Positions 1-9,737 of a stretch of 64,000 nucleotides of DNA are shown here, piece by piece. The notes beneath the pieces are model-generated. The model was given only the letters and a program-made list of their open reading frames with translations, ran no database searches and was not told the DNA's origin. The stretch is from NCBI GenBank assembly GCA_037178625.1, contig CM074129.1, positions 1,612,001 to 1,676,000 of the forward strand, given 5' to 3'. The stretch comes from Skeletonema tropicum. Lineage: Eukaryota; Bacillariophyta; Thalassiosirophyceae; Thalassiosirales; Thalassiosiraceae. Within the stretch, counting starts at the first letter, position 1. Each line of letters starts with the position of its first letter. The position numbers and the translations under genes were made by a program.

Positions 1-803
1 TGTTTCTTGAGTAAGTTGAGTAGTTGAAGTCTCTGCATTCTGGAGAGATGAGAGCAATTTTCATCGACGATCTTTTCTAGATCGGCGGCTTCATACTTGG
101 CATCCAAAATCTTGACGGCTCTATCAGTCTCCTCTTTAGTTGACTGAGGCTCTAGGGCTTCATTATAGATGTTCATCAAGACGTTTTCATCTTTGAATTC
201 GTCCTTGTTTTTCATAGGACGGGAGATGCCATCAATTTCAAGGACTTTCTCTTTGAAATGCATAGTAACTCCCCAAGCATGAAGGGTTTTAACACCAATA
301 ATGGCGTCGTATTGAACGCTCCTCCTGTTGTGGATGCGTCTGATGTCAGCAGTACAAGACATAATCTTACTTTGAGAATACTCCGGAAGCAAGAAAGATA
401 GTTCTGCGACTTCACTTGTGTTGAACTGGCCATTGGACGTGGTCCACACATTTGGATGAGCTAGAGGTATAGGGTCAAAAGCCTTTACTTCTTCATCGGG
501 CAGAAAGATGATGTCATCATCTGCACCGGAGTCAAGTAATAAAACCAAGGGGCGTGAGTTACGGTTTCCCTTCTTGGTCAGGGATGCTGCGACAACAACA
601 GTCTTAAGTCCATTTCCCCTGATTACTTTTTGTCGAAGCGATGCGTGCATGTCTTTTACACCGCTCCAATCGGGTATGACACCTTTAATCGGCGAATGGT
701 CAAGGTTATACAAATCAAAATCGATAGTATTAGGTTTCCTTCGTTTAACTGAACGTTCATAAGAATCAGATTCATTATTTAGTTTTAAGTTTCTATTTTC
801 CAT
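1..803 (-). CDS. Pol polyprotein, N-terminal part (retropepsin), partial
   Basis: The frame is open from an ATG at 801-803 to the window edge, 267 codons. It starts MENRNLKLNN. The retropepsin active site LLDSGADDDIIF is near residue 90, and the protease-like fold continues through a YDAIIGVKTLHAWG segment. The part at 1-180 (KYEAADLEKIVDENCSHLS, then a leucine-rich run) resembles the segment just upstream of reverse transcriptase in gypsy polyproteins. The protease would cut Gag-Pol inside the particle. The frame is the same as that of gag and the two are separated by one TGA, so this ATG may not be used: stop-codon readthrough is the alternative. RT, RNase H and integrase are expected beyond the left edge. 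Confidence 0.85.
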   Translation of the reverse strand, partial: MENRNLKLNNESDSYERSVKRRKPNTIDFDLYNLDHSPIKGVIPDWSGVKDMHASLRQKVIRGNGLKTVVVAASLTKKGNRNSRPLVLLLDSGADDDIIFLPDEEVKAFDPIPLAHPNVWTTSNGQFNTSEVAELSFLLPEYSQSKIMSCTADIRRIHNRRSVQYDAIIGVKTLHAWGVTMHFKEKVLEIDGISRPMKNKDEFKDENVLMNIYNEALEPQSTKEETDRAVKILDAKYEAADLEKIVDENCSHLSRMQRLQLLNLLKK

Positions 804-824
804 TCGAGTGTCGGACCCAATGAT

Positions 825-2486
825 TCAATAGTCATCTCGACGGCGATAGCTACGGCTGCGTCGATGGTATTCAGGACTACGAGAGCGAGACCTAGAGCGA
901 GAACGAGAGCGCTCACGTCGGTCATGCCTGTAATGATCACGACCGCCACCACCAGAACGCATGTCTCTGAGTGCGGCTGCAATTTCGCTTTTGATGAGGT
1001 CCTTCACAGATCCTTCTTCTTTTTCGTGATCGCGTAGTTGACGGTTTTCACCATCACGCCTCTTCTTTTGACCATTGACTTCGTAGTTGCAGCATTTATT
1101 TGTAGGATGGGTAAACCAAGCGTTGACTCCATTCTTCTGACAGTTGCCACACCCACCTTCTTTGGGATTTTCAGGCGTAGGTTTAGTACTTGGATTGCCA
1201 CCACCACCACCACCACCACCTCCACCGCCACCTCCACCATTCTTCTTCTGGTGTCTAGGGTTGGGTTTGGAAGCTCCGTTCTTGGTAGACTTATCCTTTT
1301 CATTTGAAGCGCGTTGGGTCTTCTGCTGAGCCAAGATGGCGTCAATGCGAGCGACCAAAGGCTCCAGCTCTGTTTCAAGTGGACGATTTGGAGACGTCAC
1401 TCGAAGAGAATCCCTAACCTCTCTGGGCATGCTGGCCAAGACAATCTTGCACAGCTCCACTTCGGTGTAGGGAACGTTGGCACGTGGAATATCATCGTTG
1501 TCCGCGTACTGTTCATCATCTTTGTAGGTGGTAAGGAGACGTAGATATTGATTGATTGCTGTGATCATCCCTACCCACTCCTTGCATGTGAATGCACGAT
1601 GGAATTTAATGTTGGATTCCAAGTAGCTTCTGGTTGCTTCCGCGAGGCCGTAACCATGTTGCTCGACTAACAATAAATTAGCGCACTTGAGAATATCCTT
1701 AAGAGTTTTCAAACGAGGCCCTGTTTCTGTTTGAGTGCAGAGCATCGCTTTACGACACATCAAGTAGTCTGATGTTTCGTCTTTGTCATCGAAGACCGTC
1801 CCTGTGTAAGACATCAGAGGGATCATTATTTTGGAAGAGTCCATGGCGTCCTTGCAAAATGCATGGTTGACTGCCCTCCACTTCGTCACTTGGTGCGGCG
1901 CACCCTGATTGAAGTAGTTGTCGATGATGACAGCGAATTTCTTATCGAAATGACCCATGAGCTTTCCAAGCATACCTCCTGCACGTTCTGCATTATCATT
2001 CAGAGCGTTCACATGATGGCTGATTTGCTTTTTATGCTGCGAGAGTGTCTTTTTCAATTCGTCGATGTCCTTCTTAGCGAGAGGATCACCGGTGATACCG
2101 TTGAATTTGTTTGCGATGTCGGCTTCTAGCTCTGACGCTTTTCGTTGATTGGAGATGAGTTGAGTCATGAGCTTCTTCTCGTGATCGTCCCAACCAAGCT
2201 CGAAGATTAGACTTTCATATTCGATGAGTTTGAGTACCATGTAGGTGTGTTGTCCAACATTGTGAGGAAGGGAATAGTACGTTACCGTAGTTTTGGCATG
2301 ATTAGTTGATCCGCCATCGATAGTCCATTTCCGACCATTGGAAATCTTGGCAACTGGAAAAATGGGAAAGACGACTTTGTCCTTATCCTCGATGTATCCA
2401 CGAGTTACCTGAGATTCTTTTGGCCGTTTGTCCTCGGTGAGAGTGTTGTAGGCCAAGTAAATCGATGCTAATTCATTTTGCGACAT
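825..2486 (-). CDS. Gag-like capsid/nucleocapsid protein
   Basis: This is an intact 553-residue ORF starting at ATG 2484-2486. Gag proteins assemble the retrotransposon particle and bind its RNA. The N-terminal 400 residues are mostly helical with no motif I can name. A run of about 14 glycines lies near residue 430. A zinc-knuckle variant follows at about 443-463, with spacing C-x2-C-x10-H-x4-C. The last 50 residues are rich in Arg-Ser dipeptides (RSRSRSRSRS), like SR splicing factors and unusual for Gag. The family is inferred from position upstream of the retropepsin and from the knuckle. The stop is TGA and the frame stays open beyond it into pol. Confidence 0.82.
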   Translation of the reverse strand: MSQNELASIYLAYNTLTEDKRPKESQVTRGYIEDKDKVVFPIFPVAKISNGRKWTIDGGSTNHAKTTVTYYSLPHNVGQHTYMVLKLIEYESLIFELGWDDHEKKLMTQLISNQRKASELEADIANKFNGITGDPLAKKDIDELKKTLSQHKKQISHHVNALNDNAERAGGMLGKLMGHFDKKFAVIIDNYFNQGAPHQVTKWRAVNHAFCKDAMDSSKIMIPLMSYTGTVFDDKDETSDYLMCRKAMLCTQTETGPRLKTLKDILKCANLLLVEQHGYGLAEATRSYLESNIKFHRAFTCKEWVGMITAINQYLRLLTTYKDDEQYADNDDIPRANVPYTEVELCKIVLASMPREVRDSLRVTSPNRPLETELEPLVARIDAILAQQKTQRASNEKDKSTKNGASKPNPRHQKKNGGGGGGGGGGGGGGNPSTKPTPENPKEGGCGNCQKNGVNAWFTHPTNKCCNYEVNGQKKRRDGENRQLRDHEKEEGSVKDLIKSEIAAALRDMRSGGGGRDHYRHDRRERSRSRSRSRSRSPEYHRRSRSYRRRDDY

Positions 2487-2585
2487 GATAATGATCAGTC
2501 CTTCTGATATTTCACCAGGATGGAAGATTCTTCTCGTTTCGAGGTATCTGGTAGCTTTCTGCGGTGCTTGTCGACGAGAGCACTT

Positions 2586-2940
2586 GTTATTTTAAAATAA
2601 TGACACAGGCTAATAGATGTGTAATGACAACGACGATGAATACAGTATTAATTTACGTATTTGGAGTAGTTGTGTGCTCTTCGAAGGAGAGAGCTGCTGC
2701 TAGCGGTAGAGTTACTCGTGTAAGCCGAGTGACTCGGAATGCTATTGGATAGAAATCGTACTAATTCCAAGACGTAGGCAGTTAGTAAGATTCTCTAAGC
2801 TGACTGCTTCCACGTAGTCAGAATCCAGAGCGGCATGCGTCAGGCATGGAGATCCCGATAAGCGATAGCTTAGCGAGCACGTATCCGTATGGTCACAGAT
2901 ACATACGTACCTAAAGGTAGTATGCTACTTGACTATTACA
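2586..2940 (-). repeat. Putative 5' LTR of the gypsy element
   Basis: On the minus strand the segment starts TGTAATAGTC at 2940 and ends AAAATAACA at 2586, giving the TGT...ACA ends expected of an LTR. It lies directly upstream of the gag leader, and a new sequence type (the tandem array) begins exactly at 2941. No second copy is in the window, so the inner boundary at 2586 is a guess. I saw no classical TGG-starting primer-binding site just inside it. Confidence 0.5.
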
Positions 2941-4080
2941 CCCTCTTCTGTACCTATCGTCGTCACGATGGGCATGATCCGCTTCTAGTGGCCCCTTGTT
3001 GCCGGCGGTGATACTCACGTTGTTTCATAGTTTTTGTGGGAAAGATGCAATCTACAAATCTTCCACAATGATGGAGTGCCAACATACAACGGCTGAAGGC
3101 ACTTGGGAACTTCCGCATTAACACTGCCCAGTCAATTTGCGTGCGTAAAAGCAATGCTACAGTCTCGTAGCTGACCTGAGAGGCTTTCTATCTCTCTCTC
3201 TCTCTCTCTTTATCTCTCTCTCTCTTTTGTACCTATCGTCGTCACGACTGGCATGATCCGCTTCTAGTGGCCCCTTGTTGTCGGCGGTGATACTCACGTT
3301 GTTCCATCATAGTTTTTGTGGGAAAGATGCAATCTACAAGCGAATCTTCCACGATGATGGAGTGCCAACATAAAACAGGTGAAGGCACTTGGGAACTTCC
3401 GCATCATTAACACTGCCCAGTCAATTTGCGTGTGCGTAGAAGCGATGCTACAGTCTCGTAGCTGACCTGAGAGGCTTTCTATCTCTATCTATCTCTCTTT
3501 ATCTCTTTATCTCTCCCTCTTCTGTACCTATCGTCGTCACGATGGGCATGATCCGCTTCTAGTGGCCCCTTGTTGCCGGCGGTGATACTCACGTTGTTTC
3601 ATAGTTTTTGTGGGAAAGATGCAATCTACAAATCTTCCACAATGATGGAGTGCCAACATAAAACAGATGAAGGCACTTGGGAACTTCCGCATTAACACTG
3701 CCCAGTCAATTTGCGTGCGTAAAAGCAATGCTACAGTCTCGTAGCTGACCTGAGAGGCTTTCTATCTCTATCTCTCTCTCTCTTTATCTCTCTCTCTCTC
3801 TCTTTTGTACCTATCGTCATCACGACTGGCATGATCCGCTTCTAGTGGCCCCTTGTTGTCGGCGGTGATACTCACGTTGTTCCATCATAGTTTTTGTGGG
3901 AAAGATGCAATCTACAAGCGAATCTTCCACGATGATGGAGTGCCAACATACAACAGATGAAGGCACTTGGGAACTTCCGCATCATTAACACTGCCCAGTC
4001 AATTTGCGTGCATAGAAGCGATGCTACAGTCTCGTAGCTGACCTGAGAGGCTTTCTATCTCTCTTTCTATCTCTCTCTCT
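2941..4080. repeat. Tandem array of four ~285-bp units in A-B-A-B order
   Basis: Units begin with GTACCTATCGTCRTCACGA at 2950, 3229, 3524 and 3807, so spacings are 279, 295 and 283. Units 1 and 3 share one set of indels, and units 2 and 4 share another (TTCCATCATAG instead of TTTCATAG, CAAGCGAATC instead of CAAATC, GCATCATTA instead of GCATTA). The repeat period is therefore a dimer of about 575 bp. Each unit ends in a CT-rich microsatellite with scattered TATC. The 63-codon minus ORFs in units 1 and 3 (2963-3154 and 3537-3728) are by-products of the repeat. Confidence 0.92.
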
Positions 4081-5949
4081 TCCCAGTCTTTCCCTATGAT
4101 GTTCCCGCATGGTTCCCAATGGTTCCTGATGAGTGTACTCACTACACTCATCTGCAAAACTATCCAAGACTCCCACAAATTCCTGAATCAAATGTTCCTA
4201 GGTTTCAGCTCTCCTGCTATGCTATCTCTTACTGCCGTTGGATACTCTTGATCTATGCTCCCTTTCTTTCTCTGGACTTGTCAATTGATATCCCTCTTTT
4301 TCATCCATCTGTCTCCCCCGCTCTGATATTTGTAGTTCATGCCACTGTATAGACACACTGCTTTACTCTCGTCCTCCCTACATTGTGTTGCGCTCCGCTG
4401 GTTGAGATAAGTTGATGATCGTGACGTGTGACACTCGGTGTCGGCCTCATTGAGTTTGTTCATTGGGGGAGTTCTCACAAGCCTCTTCCTCTATCATAGG
4501 AAGCGTCACTTCTCCAGGCAAGTCCAGATTGATAGCGTCTCCTAACTTCCGTCGAAACCTAATAATTCATAAAAGCAAGTTGGTGATTCCTCTCAGCACA
4601 CATTTGAAAGCTCAAATTTCCTCTCAGCGCACATAGCTGAAAGCTTGAATTTCCTCTTGGCATACCAAGCCGAAAGCTCAATCTCCTCTCACATACCAAG
4701 CTAAAAGCTCATGCGCGAGAGGTCAAACGCCTATGCGTCTCCTTGGAACGCCTGTCCCATTCTGACAAAGTCCAGCGTGCCATAACATTACCATTGTTCT
4801 TATTTCGCCCTAAACACCTACCCAACTTCTCTATCGACTGCGATTCTTTCTGTCGTCTAAATCATACAGCGTTCTGTTCCAACCCGCCAAAATTGCAGAG
4901 CGTATCGATATTGCCTGCTCAGTCATAGCCGCCGTATCCTGTCGTACATAGATTGAGACCGTCAAACGGTGGGCATCATGGTCCATGAGGTTCATGCTCT
5001 TTACCCTCTGCACTGAATACAACTGAGACATTCGCTCTCTAACAATTCTGCGCAAGTTCCATTCATCAATGAGCCAGTAAAGCACCCTATGCCAATGAGT
5101 ATTTCTCTCCAATAATCACAGATTGGTACCTACTTCATAAGCACTGCCGAACCCTGAGGATTGCAGACGAAGTGTTTAGTACGCCAACCTCTTCTCAATT
5201 ACCTCGAGAATTCAAATGCTTCTGATTGATGCCCCTAGGTGACATAATCCTGCGCAGATGTGTACCTCAAGTGCTAATTCTCAAAAGACAAACGTTGTAT
5301 CAGTGAAAACAGAATCCAAGAATCGTTGGTGGGACATTATCAGTATCAGTAGGGACGAGCCAGCTCCGTACTGTATCAGCTGCATTAACAGCTTTCCGGG
5401 TAAATGGTTTTTGGAGGGAACTAGAAGCCCAGCAAAGCTCATTTTTGAGCTACGGAATGGAGATGATGCCGTAGGAGTTTGAAAATGGCGCGACAGTGGA
5501 GAAGGTGGGCAAGATGCCCATCTGTGTCATAGGTGGCAGGTACTAGTAGAAAAATGGATATTTCTTACGTAGGAATAGGTATGTACCTGGATTTTTGCAA
5601 AAAATTTCTTAGTCGGACCACAATTTAAACGTCCTGCTCAGCTAGCGCAGCGGTAGGGCCCACATCAGCACTACCCAATATAGATCATAGTAGAGGTATG
5701 TTAGTAGATAAAATTTATGAGCTTGATGAAGGCTGGTATACTAGTAAGCCTTCTGATAGGTTGGTCAAAGAAATCTGTGAATTTGGGCCGATTTTGGAGG
5801 CTACTCGTCCCACACTGAGATGTGAATTTCTGTTATATTATGTGGTGCACATCTCATGTGTTCGAACAGGAGATATCTTGCAAAAGTTGGTCAGTAAGTT
5901 GAGTGGGCCACGATGGTTCAGCTACCGTGAAAATGACGATTGGCGTCTC
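4081..5949. other. Intergenic stretch without a recognised gene
   Basis: All reading frames are short and none resembles a family I know. At 4570-4720 a phrase around GCTCAATTTCCTCTC is repeated loosely three to four times. A stretch at 5641-5660 resembles a tRNA A-box, but no B-box lies at the right distance. Confidence 0.5.
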
Positions 5950-6621
5950 TCGCGCGCTCGCGCCACGGACAGGATGGGTGTCGCAACCCGGCTCCCGCCA
6001 AAATATGATAGGGGCGGACAGAATTGTTGACACCCGTCGGCAGCCCGTAGGTGCCGCCAGGCCCGCCCCTTGACACCCGTCTGCGTCAAGATAAAGAGTA
6101 CTAATAAATCGAATAATTCGCAATCGATCGACGATTGACACCAATATATATCGATTCGATTCTTCTATTCCATTCGATTCCATTTGTCCGATTCCATTCG
6201 TTCGATTCCATTCGTTCGATTCCATTCGTTCGATTCCATTTGTTCGATTCCATTTGTTCGACTCCATTCGTTCGATTCCATTCGTTCGATTCCATCGTCC
6301 AAAAGCTAGCAATCGATTCGTTCAATCTTTCGAGCCTTTCTGGTTGCATTTAACACATTATTTAAGTGCTCTCATCATGTCTTGCACAAATACTAGCGAT
6401 TAGTGGACGTAACTAGAGCGATGTTACTGGTGTCGATTGTCGACCGATTGCGAATTATTCGATTTATTAGTACTCTCTATCTAGCTAGACGCAGACGGGT
6501 GTCAAGGGGCGGGCTGTGGCGGCGCCGACGGGTGTCATCAAAAAAGCGTTTAAATGCCCGCCCCTATCATATTTTGGCGGGAGCCTGGTTGCGACACCCA
6601 TCCTGTCCGTGCTCGCGCTCG
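5950..6621. mobile_element. Inverted-repeat (foldback-like) element
   Basis: The left arm 5950-6141 recurs in reverse complement as the right arm 6430-6621, each about 192 bp and by eye 85-90% alike. Landmarks in both arms are ACGGACAGGATGGGTGTCGC, CCGCCAAAATATGATAGGGG, TTGACACCCGTCTGCGTC and TCGAATAATTCGCAATCG. The spacer of about 290 bp holds a 14-bp minisatellite. No transposase is present, and no clear target duplication was seen because outer similarity fades gradually. It may be a foldback element, a MITE, or a local inverted duplication. Confidence 0.75.
6150..6298. repeat. 14-bp minisatellite (CGTTCGATTCCATT)
   Basis: About nine to ten copies of a 14-bp unit run between the arms of the inverted-repeat element, with C/T variation at one position. 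Since 14 is not a multiple of 3 and the unit has no stop, several frames on both strands stay open. The resulting Glu-Ser-Asn-Trp-Arg-rich ORFs are artefacts. Confidence 0.9.
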
Positions 6622-7510
6622 TTAGAATGCCACACCATTTCCCTGATTCTTCCGAAAGGCACTCAAAATAATCGCGAACGGGGAGGGACCCGTGAAGCGC
6701 CAAGAACAAAAACGAATACTCAAGAATCCAGGGTTGTTCACATTCGTTTTGAGAAATTGCGGGAAGCCCTTAAGTGTAGAAATCCTTAATTATTGCGGGA
6801 AGGAATTTTGTTAGGGTTAGTCATTGTTACATTTTGTTACACCAACATAACAGTGTTCGAATATCGTCACACAAATGTTACAGCGATTCTTTTGGCACCC
6901 TATCGTTTCGAATCGTACAACTGACTCATTTGATCGAATAAGTAATGCTGCCCGCATAAGCTATGATACGGCTAGGCAATGCTCTGGAGAAAAGAATTTA
7001 TTAGCTGAAGTTAGTGAGTAGTGAGAAGAATCTGCCGCTGACCCCATCGCCTGCCTCACGCAGGCATGGGGTCGGCGTTCGAAAATCAAGATACCTGTGC
7101 CTTCCTGAGGTTGCTGCTCACTGTTCAGCCTCGGCTGCGTGCTGCGCCTATGTACAACTGCTTTATCTCTTCTCTTTTCCTCGCACACGGTGCACCCTAG
7201 TTATTTCTCCTCTTCTGTAACAGAATAGTACAATGACACATTAAAAGACACGATATCAGCGCATTTAGTCATTGTTTGTGACACAAATCTGGAAAGATTG
7301 GAATTTTCCAGCAGACACTAACCGTTGCCGTGACCCGTCGTGGGGCACAGCCCACCAACAATTGAGATGCCTGTCTCACTGATATGCCAATTTTATAGAC
7401 CTTGAGAAGAGCTTTCAGAATCACCGCCCAAATCCGTCTGAAGTCGATATCCCACGGAGATATGGGACTAGAACGGAGCCTATTGAGCAATTGTGCCCAC
7501 ATATGGGCAC
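6622..7510. other. Intergenic stretch, no recognised gene
   Basis: No ORF resembles a known family. The one structured feature is the hairpin at 7040-7073, listed separately. The segment ends at the target duplication of the copia element. Confidence 0.5.
7040..7073. other. Strong hairpin
   Basis: GACCCCAT pairs with ATGGGGTC and GCCTGC with GCAGGC, giving 14 base pairs with one bulged C (7048) and the five-base loop CTCAC. Nothing around it identifies an RNA family. It could be part of a small structured RNA or a transposon end. Confidence 0.55.
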
Positions 7511-7515
7511 ATACC
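7511..7515. other. Target-site duplication ATACC (left)
   Basis: The same five bases follow the other LTR at 14422-14426. A five-base duplication is usual for LTR retrotransposon integrases. Confidence 0.92.
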
Positions 7516-7708
7516 TGTTGTTATTATTCAATGGGCAAGAAACACGTTAACTACAGTAGGCGTAACACGACATGGAAGTTAACATCGGTTTCAAGAAGTA
7601 AGTTAGATTAGACTACGGTCGATGGTGGTGAGCCAATTCCTCAATGCATACACGTGTAGATTAGTACGAGGTAACTCGGTCACGGATTGAGTCCCGTGTA
7701 TTCCAACA
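7516..7708 (-). repeat. 3' LTR of the copia element
   Basis: This 193-bp copy differs from the other at one base (G at 7546, A in the partner). Its TG...CA ends and the adjacent polypurine tract on the inner side (7709-7721, minus strand) make it the 3' LTR. Confidence 0.93.
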
Positions 7709-7721
7709 CTCCCTCGTGTCG
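7709..7721 (-). other. Polypurine tract (plus-strand primer)
   Basis: On the minus strand the bases CGACACGAGGGAG lie directly before the 3' LTR, where the polypurine primer is expected. The unrelated LTR element at 17.9-22.3 kb has the same ACGAGGGAG at the equivalent place. Confidence 0.75.
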
Positions 7722-7849
7722 AGGCATTACCATTCGATAAGAATCTTGTATAATCGAGTAAAGGTTTCGGTGTCAAGTTGTTCAGTTGATGCATTTGCAA
7801 GTTGGTCTTGCTCTTGCTTACAGACGGCACTTGATTTCGATTCGCCTCG

Positions 7850-9340
7850 AATTCGCAATTGATTTAGAATGACCATACTTCAAAGGTATGTTTGTTCACG
7901 GAAGAATACCTGCCTTTGCTACATCCACTACTGTGCAATTGAACTTGGAACTGTCATCTCCAATGGGAAGAACCTCTGGAATGCTTTCGTCATCGTCGTC
8001 ATAGGAATATACTTCTCGCGAGGAGTGCTTGCAGTTCATATCGATTCATATCGCTTTGCGCTACTCTTCAAAGTCGTTCATTCCGTATGTGACAATCTCA
8101 AGTACGAGAACACATGATTCTGTTCGCAACATCACATAGATCGCTGATTCAAATTGCTATCTTCCAGAATCCAACGTAACATTCGAAAGCTTAAACCTAA
8201 CTGATCGTCTGGCTTAGAAAATGAACCCCATTTCATCAAAGAACGTAAATACTTTTCTATCCGCATAATTGCTGTTTCATGGCTCCACGCTGGATCCACT
8301 TAGAATCTTGAACACTTGTGTGCAGCAACCGCAGTATCAGGTCTCGACTCCCTCGCGAATAGGCGAACATCTCAGAATTGTACGAATGTGATTCCATGAG
8401 CTTAGTAAATCCATTGCTGTCCTATGGGAAATGGCTTTCTCAGGAAGCATTCATCTAGATTTCGCTACTTGGCCCGTTCATCACTGCCGCCGAGATCTGC
8501 GTTGACACTATTCGTTTCGGGTAAGGTGAGGTTGAATGAGCTCGAAAGATACAGTAATCTCAATCCCTGTGAACTTGTCGATGTCTTATTTGTCTGTGAG
8601 AATGAAGTACTCTTTCCCGTCGACATGAAATTTCACGAAGTCGTCAAGAGTGTCTGTGCCTGTACTGACTAGAATGCAATTCCCCGCATACTTGCGTCGA
8701 TACAGTCGAACCCTTCTTCGGATAATTTAAGACAACTATCAAATTCGCTCGGTTCCAAACCTTGGTCGAATAGACTTGACTTGCTAAAGCCTGTAAAGAT
8801 TCTTCTTCAGCTTGAGCAGATATTTCTGCCTATTTGAATGTACTCTCCCCCTCCCGGTGTCCGATGGGGAGTTCTTTCCAAATACTTCTCCATACTTCGC
8901 CTGTGATAACATCCTAGACGAGATTTATGGATTGAGGTTGCAACTCATGGATCTTGCAATTGCAAATGAGGTCTAGTCGTCGAACATTCAACGTATTCAC
9001 TAAACTAGCGAATAGATCTGTCTCTATATCTCTCCCTCGTTGCTGCATACCACCGTGTGCAAACATTGGATCAAGCTTCCCTTTCGGTGTGCTTGACTTA
9101 GAGCTCCTTATTTGAATATACTCTCCCCCTCCCGACGTAGTCGATGGGGAGTTCCCTTCAAGTTGAAGCTGCGTGCCAGGTATCTCGGCATATCTGGTCG
9201 TGGGACTATCCCCCGATGACCTTTGACTCTAATACTCTAGTTCACTGATAATCGCTTCCGCAAGATAATCGTTGTCGGCCTGATGCATCGTAGAAGTTCC
9301 TTCTGGAAAGGCAATAATCATGGTAACTTCTGCATCTGTT
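7850..9340 (-). pseudogene. Copia Pol remnant (RT C-terminus and RNase H)
   Basis: Reading the minus strand across frames gives copia landmarks. A segment at about 8590-8650 reads DDFVKFHVDGKEYFILTDK, followed after a stop by DIDKFTGIEITVSFELIQPH, the part after the YVDD box. A segment at about 8220-8300 reads HETAIMRIEKYLRSLMKWG, matching the RNase H region where copia has the HETA-x2-RI-x2-YL pattern. Stops and frame changes separate these pieces, so no Pol can be made. I found no intact protease, integrase or Gag in the rest of the element. Confidence 0.75.
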
Positions 9341-9737
9341 GTGAGTATAATTGAGTGTTGTGATTCGGCATAGAGATCTTAGAAAGTTCAGTGCTCACTG
9401 TTGGAAGAAGCAATAGGTAGACATCTACTAGCTCTCGTTCGCGAGAAGTTGTCTTCTGCATTTCCAAAGTAAATAGGGCATGCACATTTCTCTGCCTGCT
9501 TTTGTATGCGCTTAGATCTCCGAAGTTGAAGCCCTGCTTACGCAAGATCATCTCCAACTCTTTTGAGACCTGAGCTGATGGAGTTGTAGCGGTTGATTCC
9601 TCAGTCGCTGCTGTTGTCGTGGCATTAGCGTTTTGTGTTCTTCTTTGTGGTGTAGAATGACTTGCTGCAGCGTCTTCTTCCTTCGCCGAAGTTAAACTGC
9701 CTGACTCTTCTCCTCCCTCGGGAACGTGCATTGTCAA
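9318..9737 (-). pseudogene. ORF fragment of the copia element, low-complexity
   Basis: A 139-codon open stretch on the sense strand of the copia element. It is rich in Ala, Thr, Glu and Ser, with a helical middle (SKELEMILRKQGFNFGDLSA). It lies upstream of the RT remnant and may derive from the region between integrase and RT. No domain was recognised and no function is claimed. Confidence 0.3.

Larger units (their letters stand above)
1..2940 (-). mobile_element. Ty3/gypsy-type LTR retrotransposon, 5' part
   Basis: From right to left on the minus strand come a putative 5' LTR (2586-2940), a leader of about 100 bases, gag (825-2486) and the start of pol (from 803), which leaves the window at base 1. 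An aspartic protease motif is followed directly by the acidic and leucine-rich segment that precedes reverse transcriptase in Ty3/gypsy polyproteins. This order, with no integrase in between, fits gypsy and not copia. Both ORFs are open, so this copy could be young. The 3' LTR lies outside, so LTR identity and target duplication cannot be checked. Confidence 0.85.

Noticed and set aside
1144..1329. Plus-strand ORF with poly-proline
   Set aside because: It is the antisense of the glycine tract of Gag, on the opposite strand of a much longer, better supported ORF.
5636..5665. tRNA- or SINE-like A-box (TAGCGCAGCGG)
   Set aside because: No B-box at the right distance and no cloverleaf can be folded around it.
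5854..6353. ORFs rich in Glu-Ser-Asn-Trp on both strands
   Set aside because: They come from a 14-bp repeat without stops and are open in several frames.
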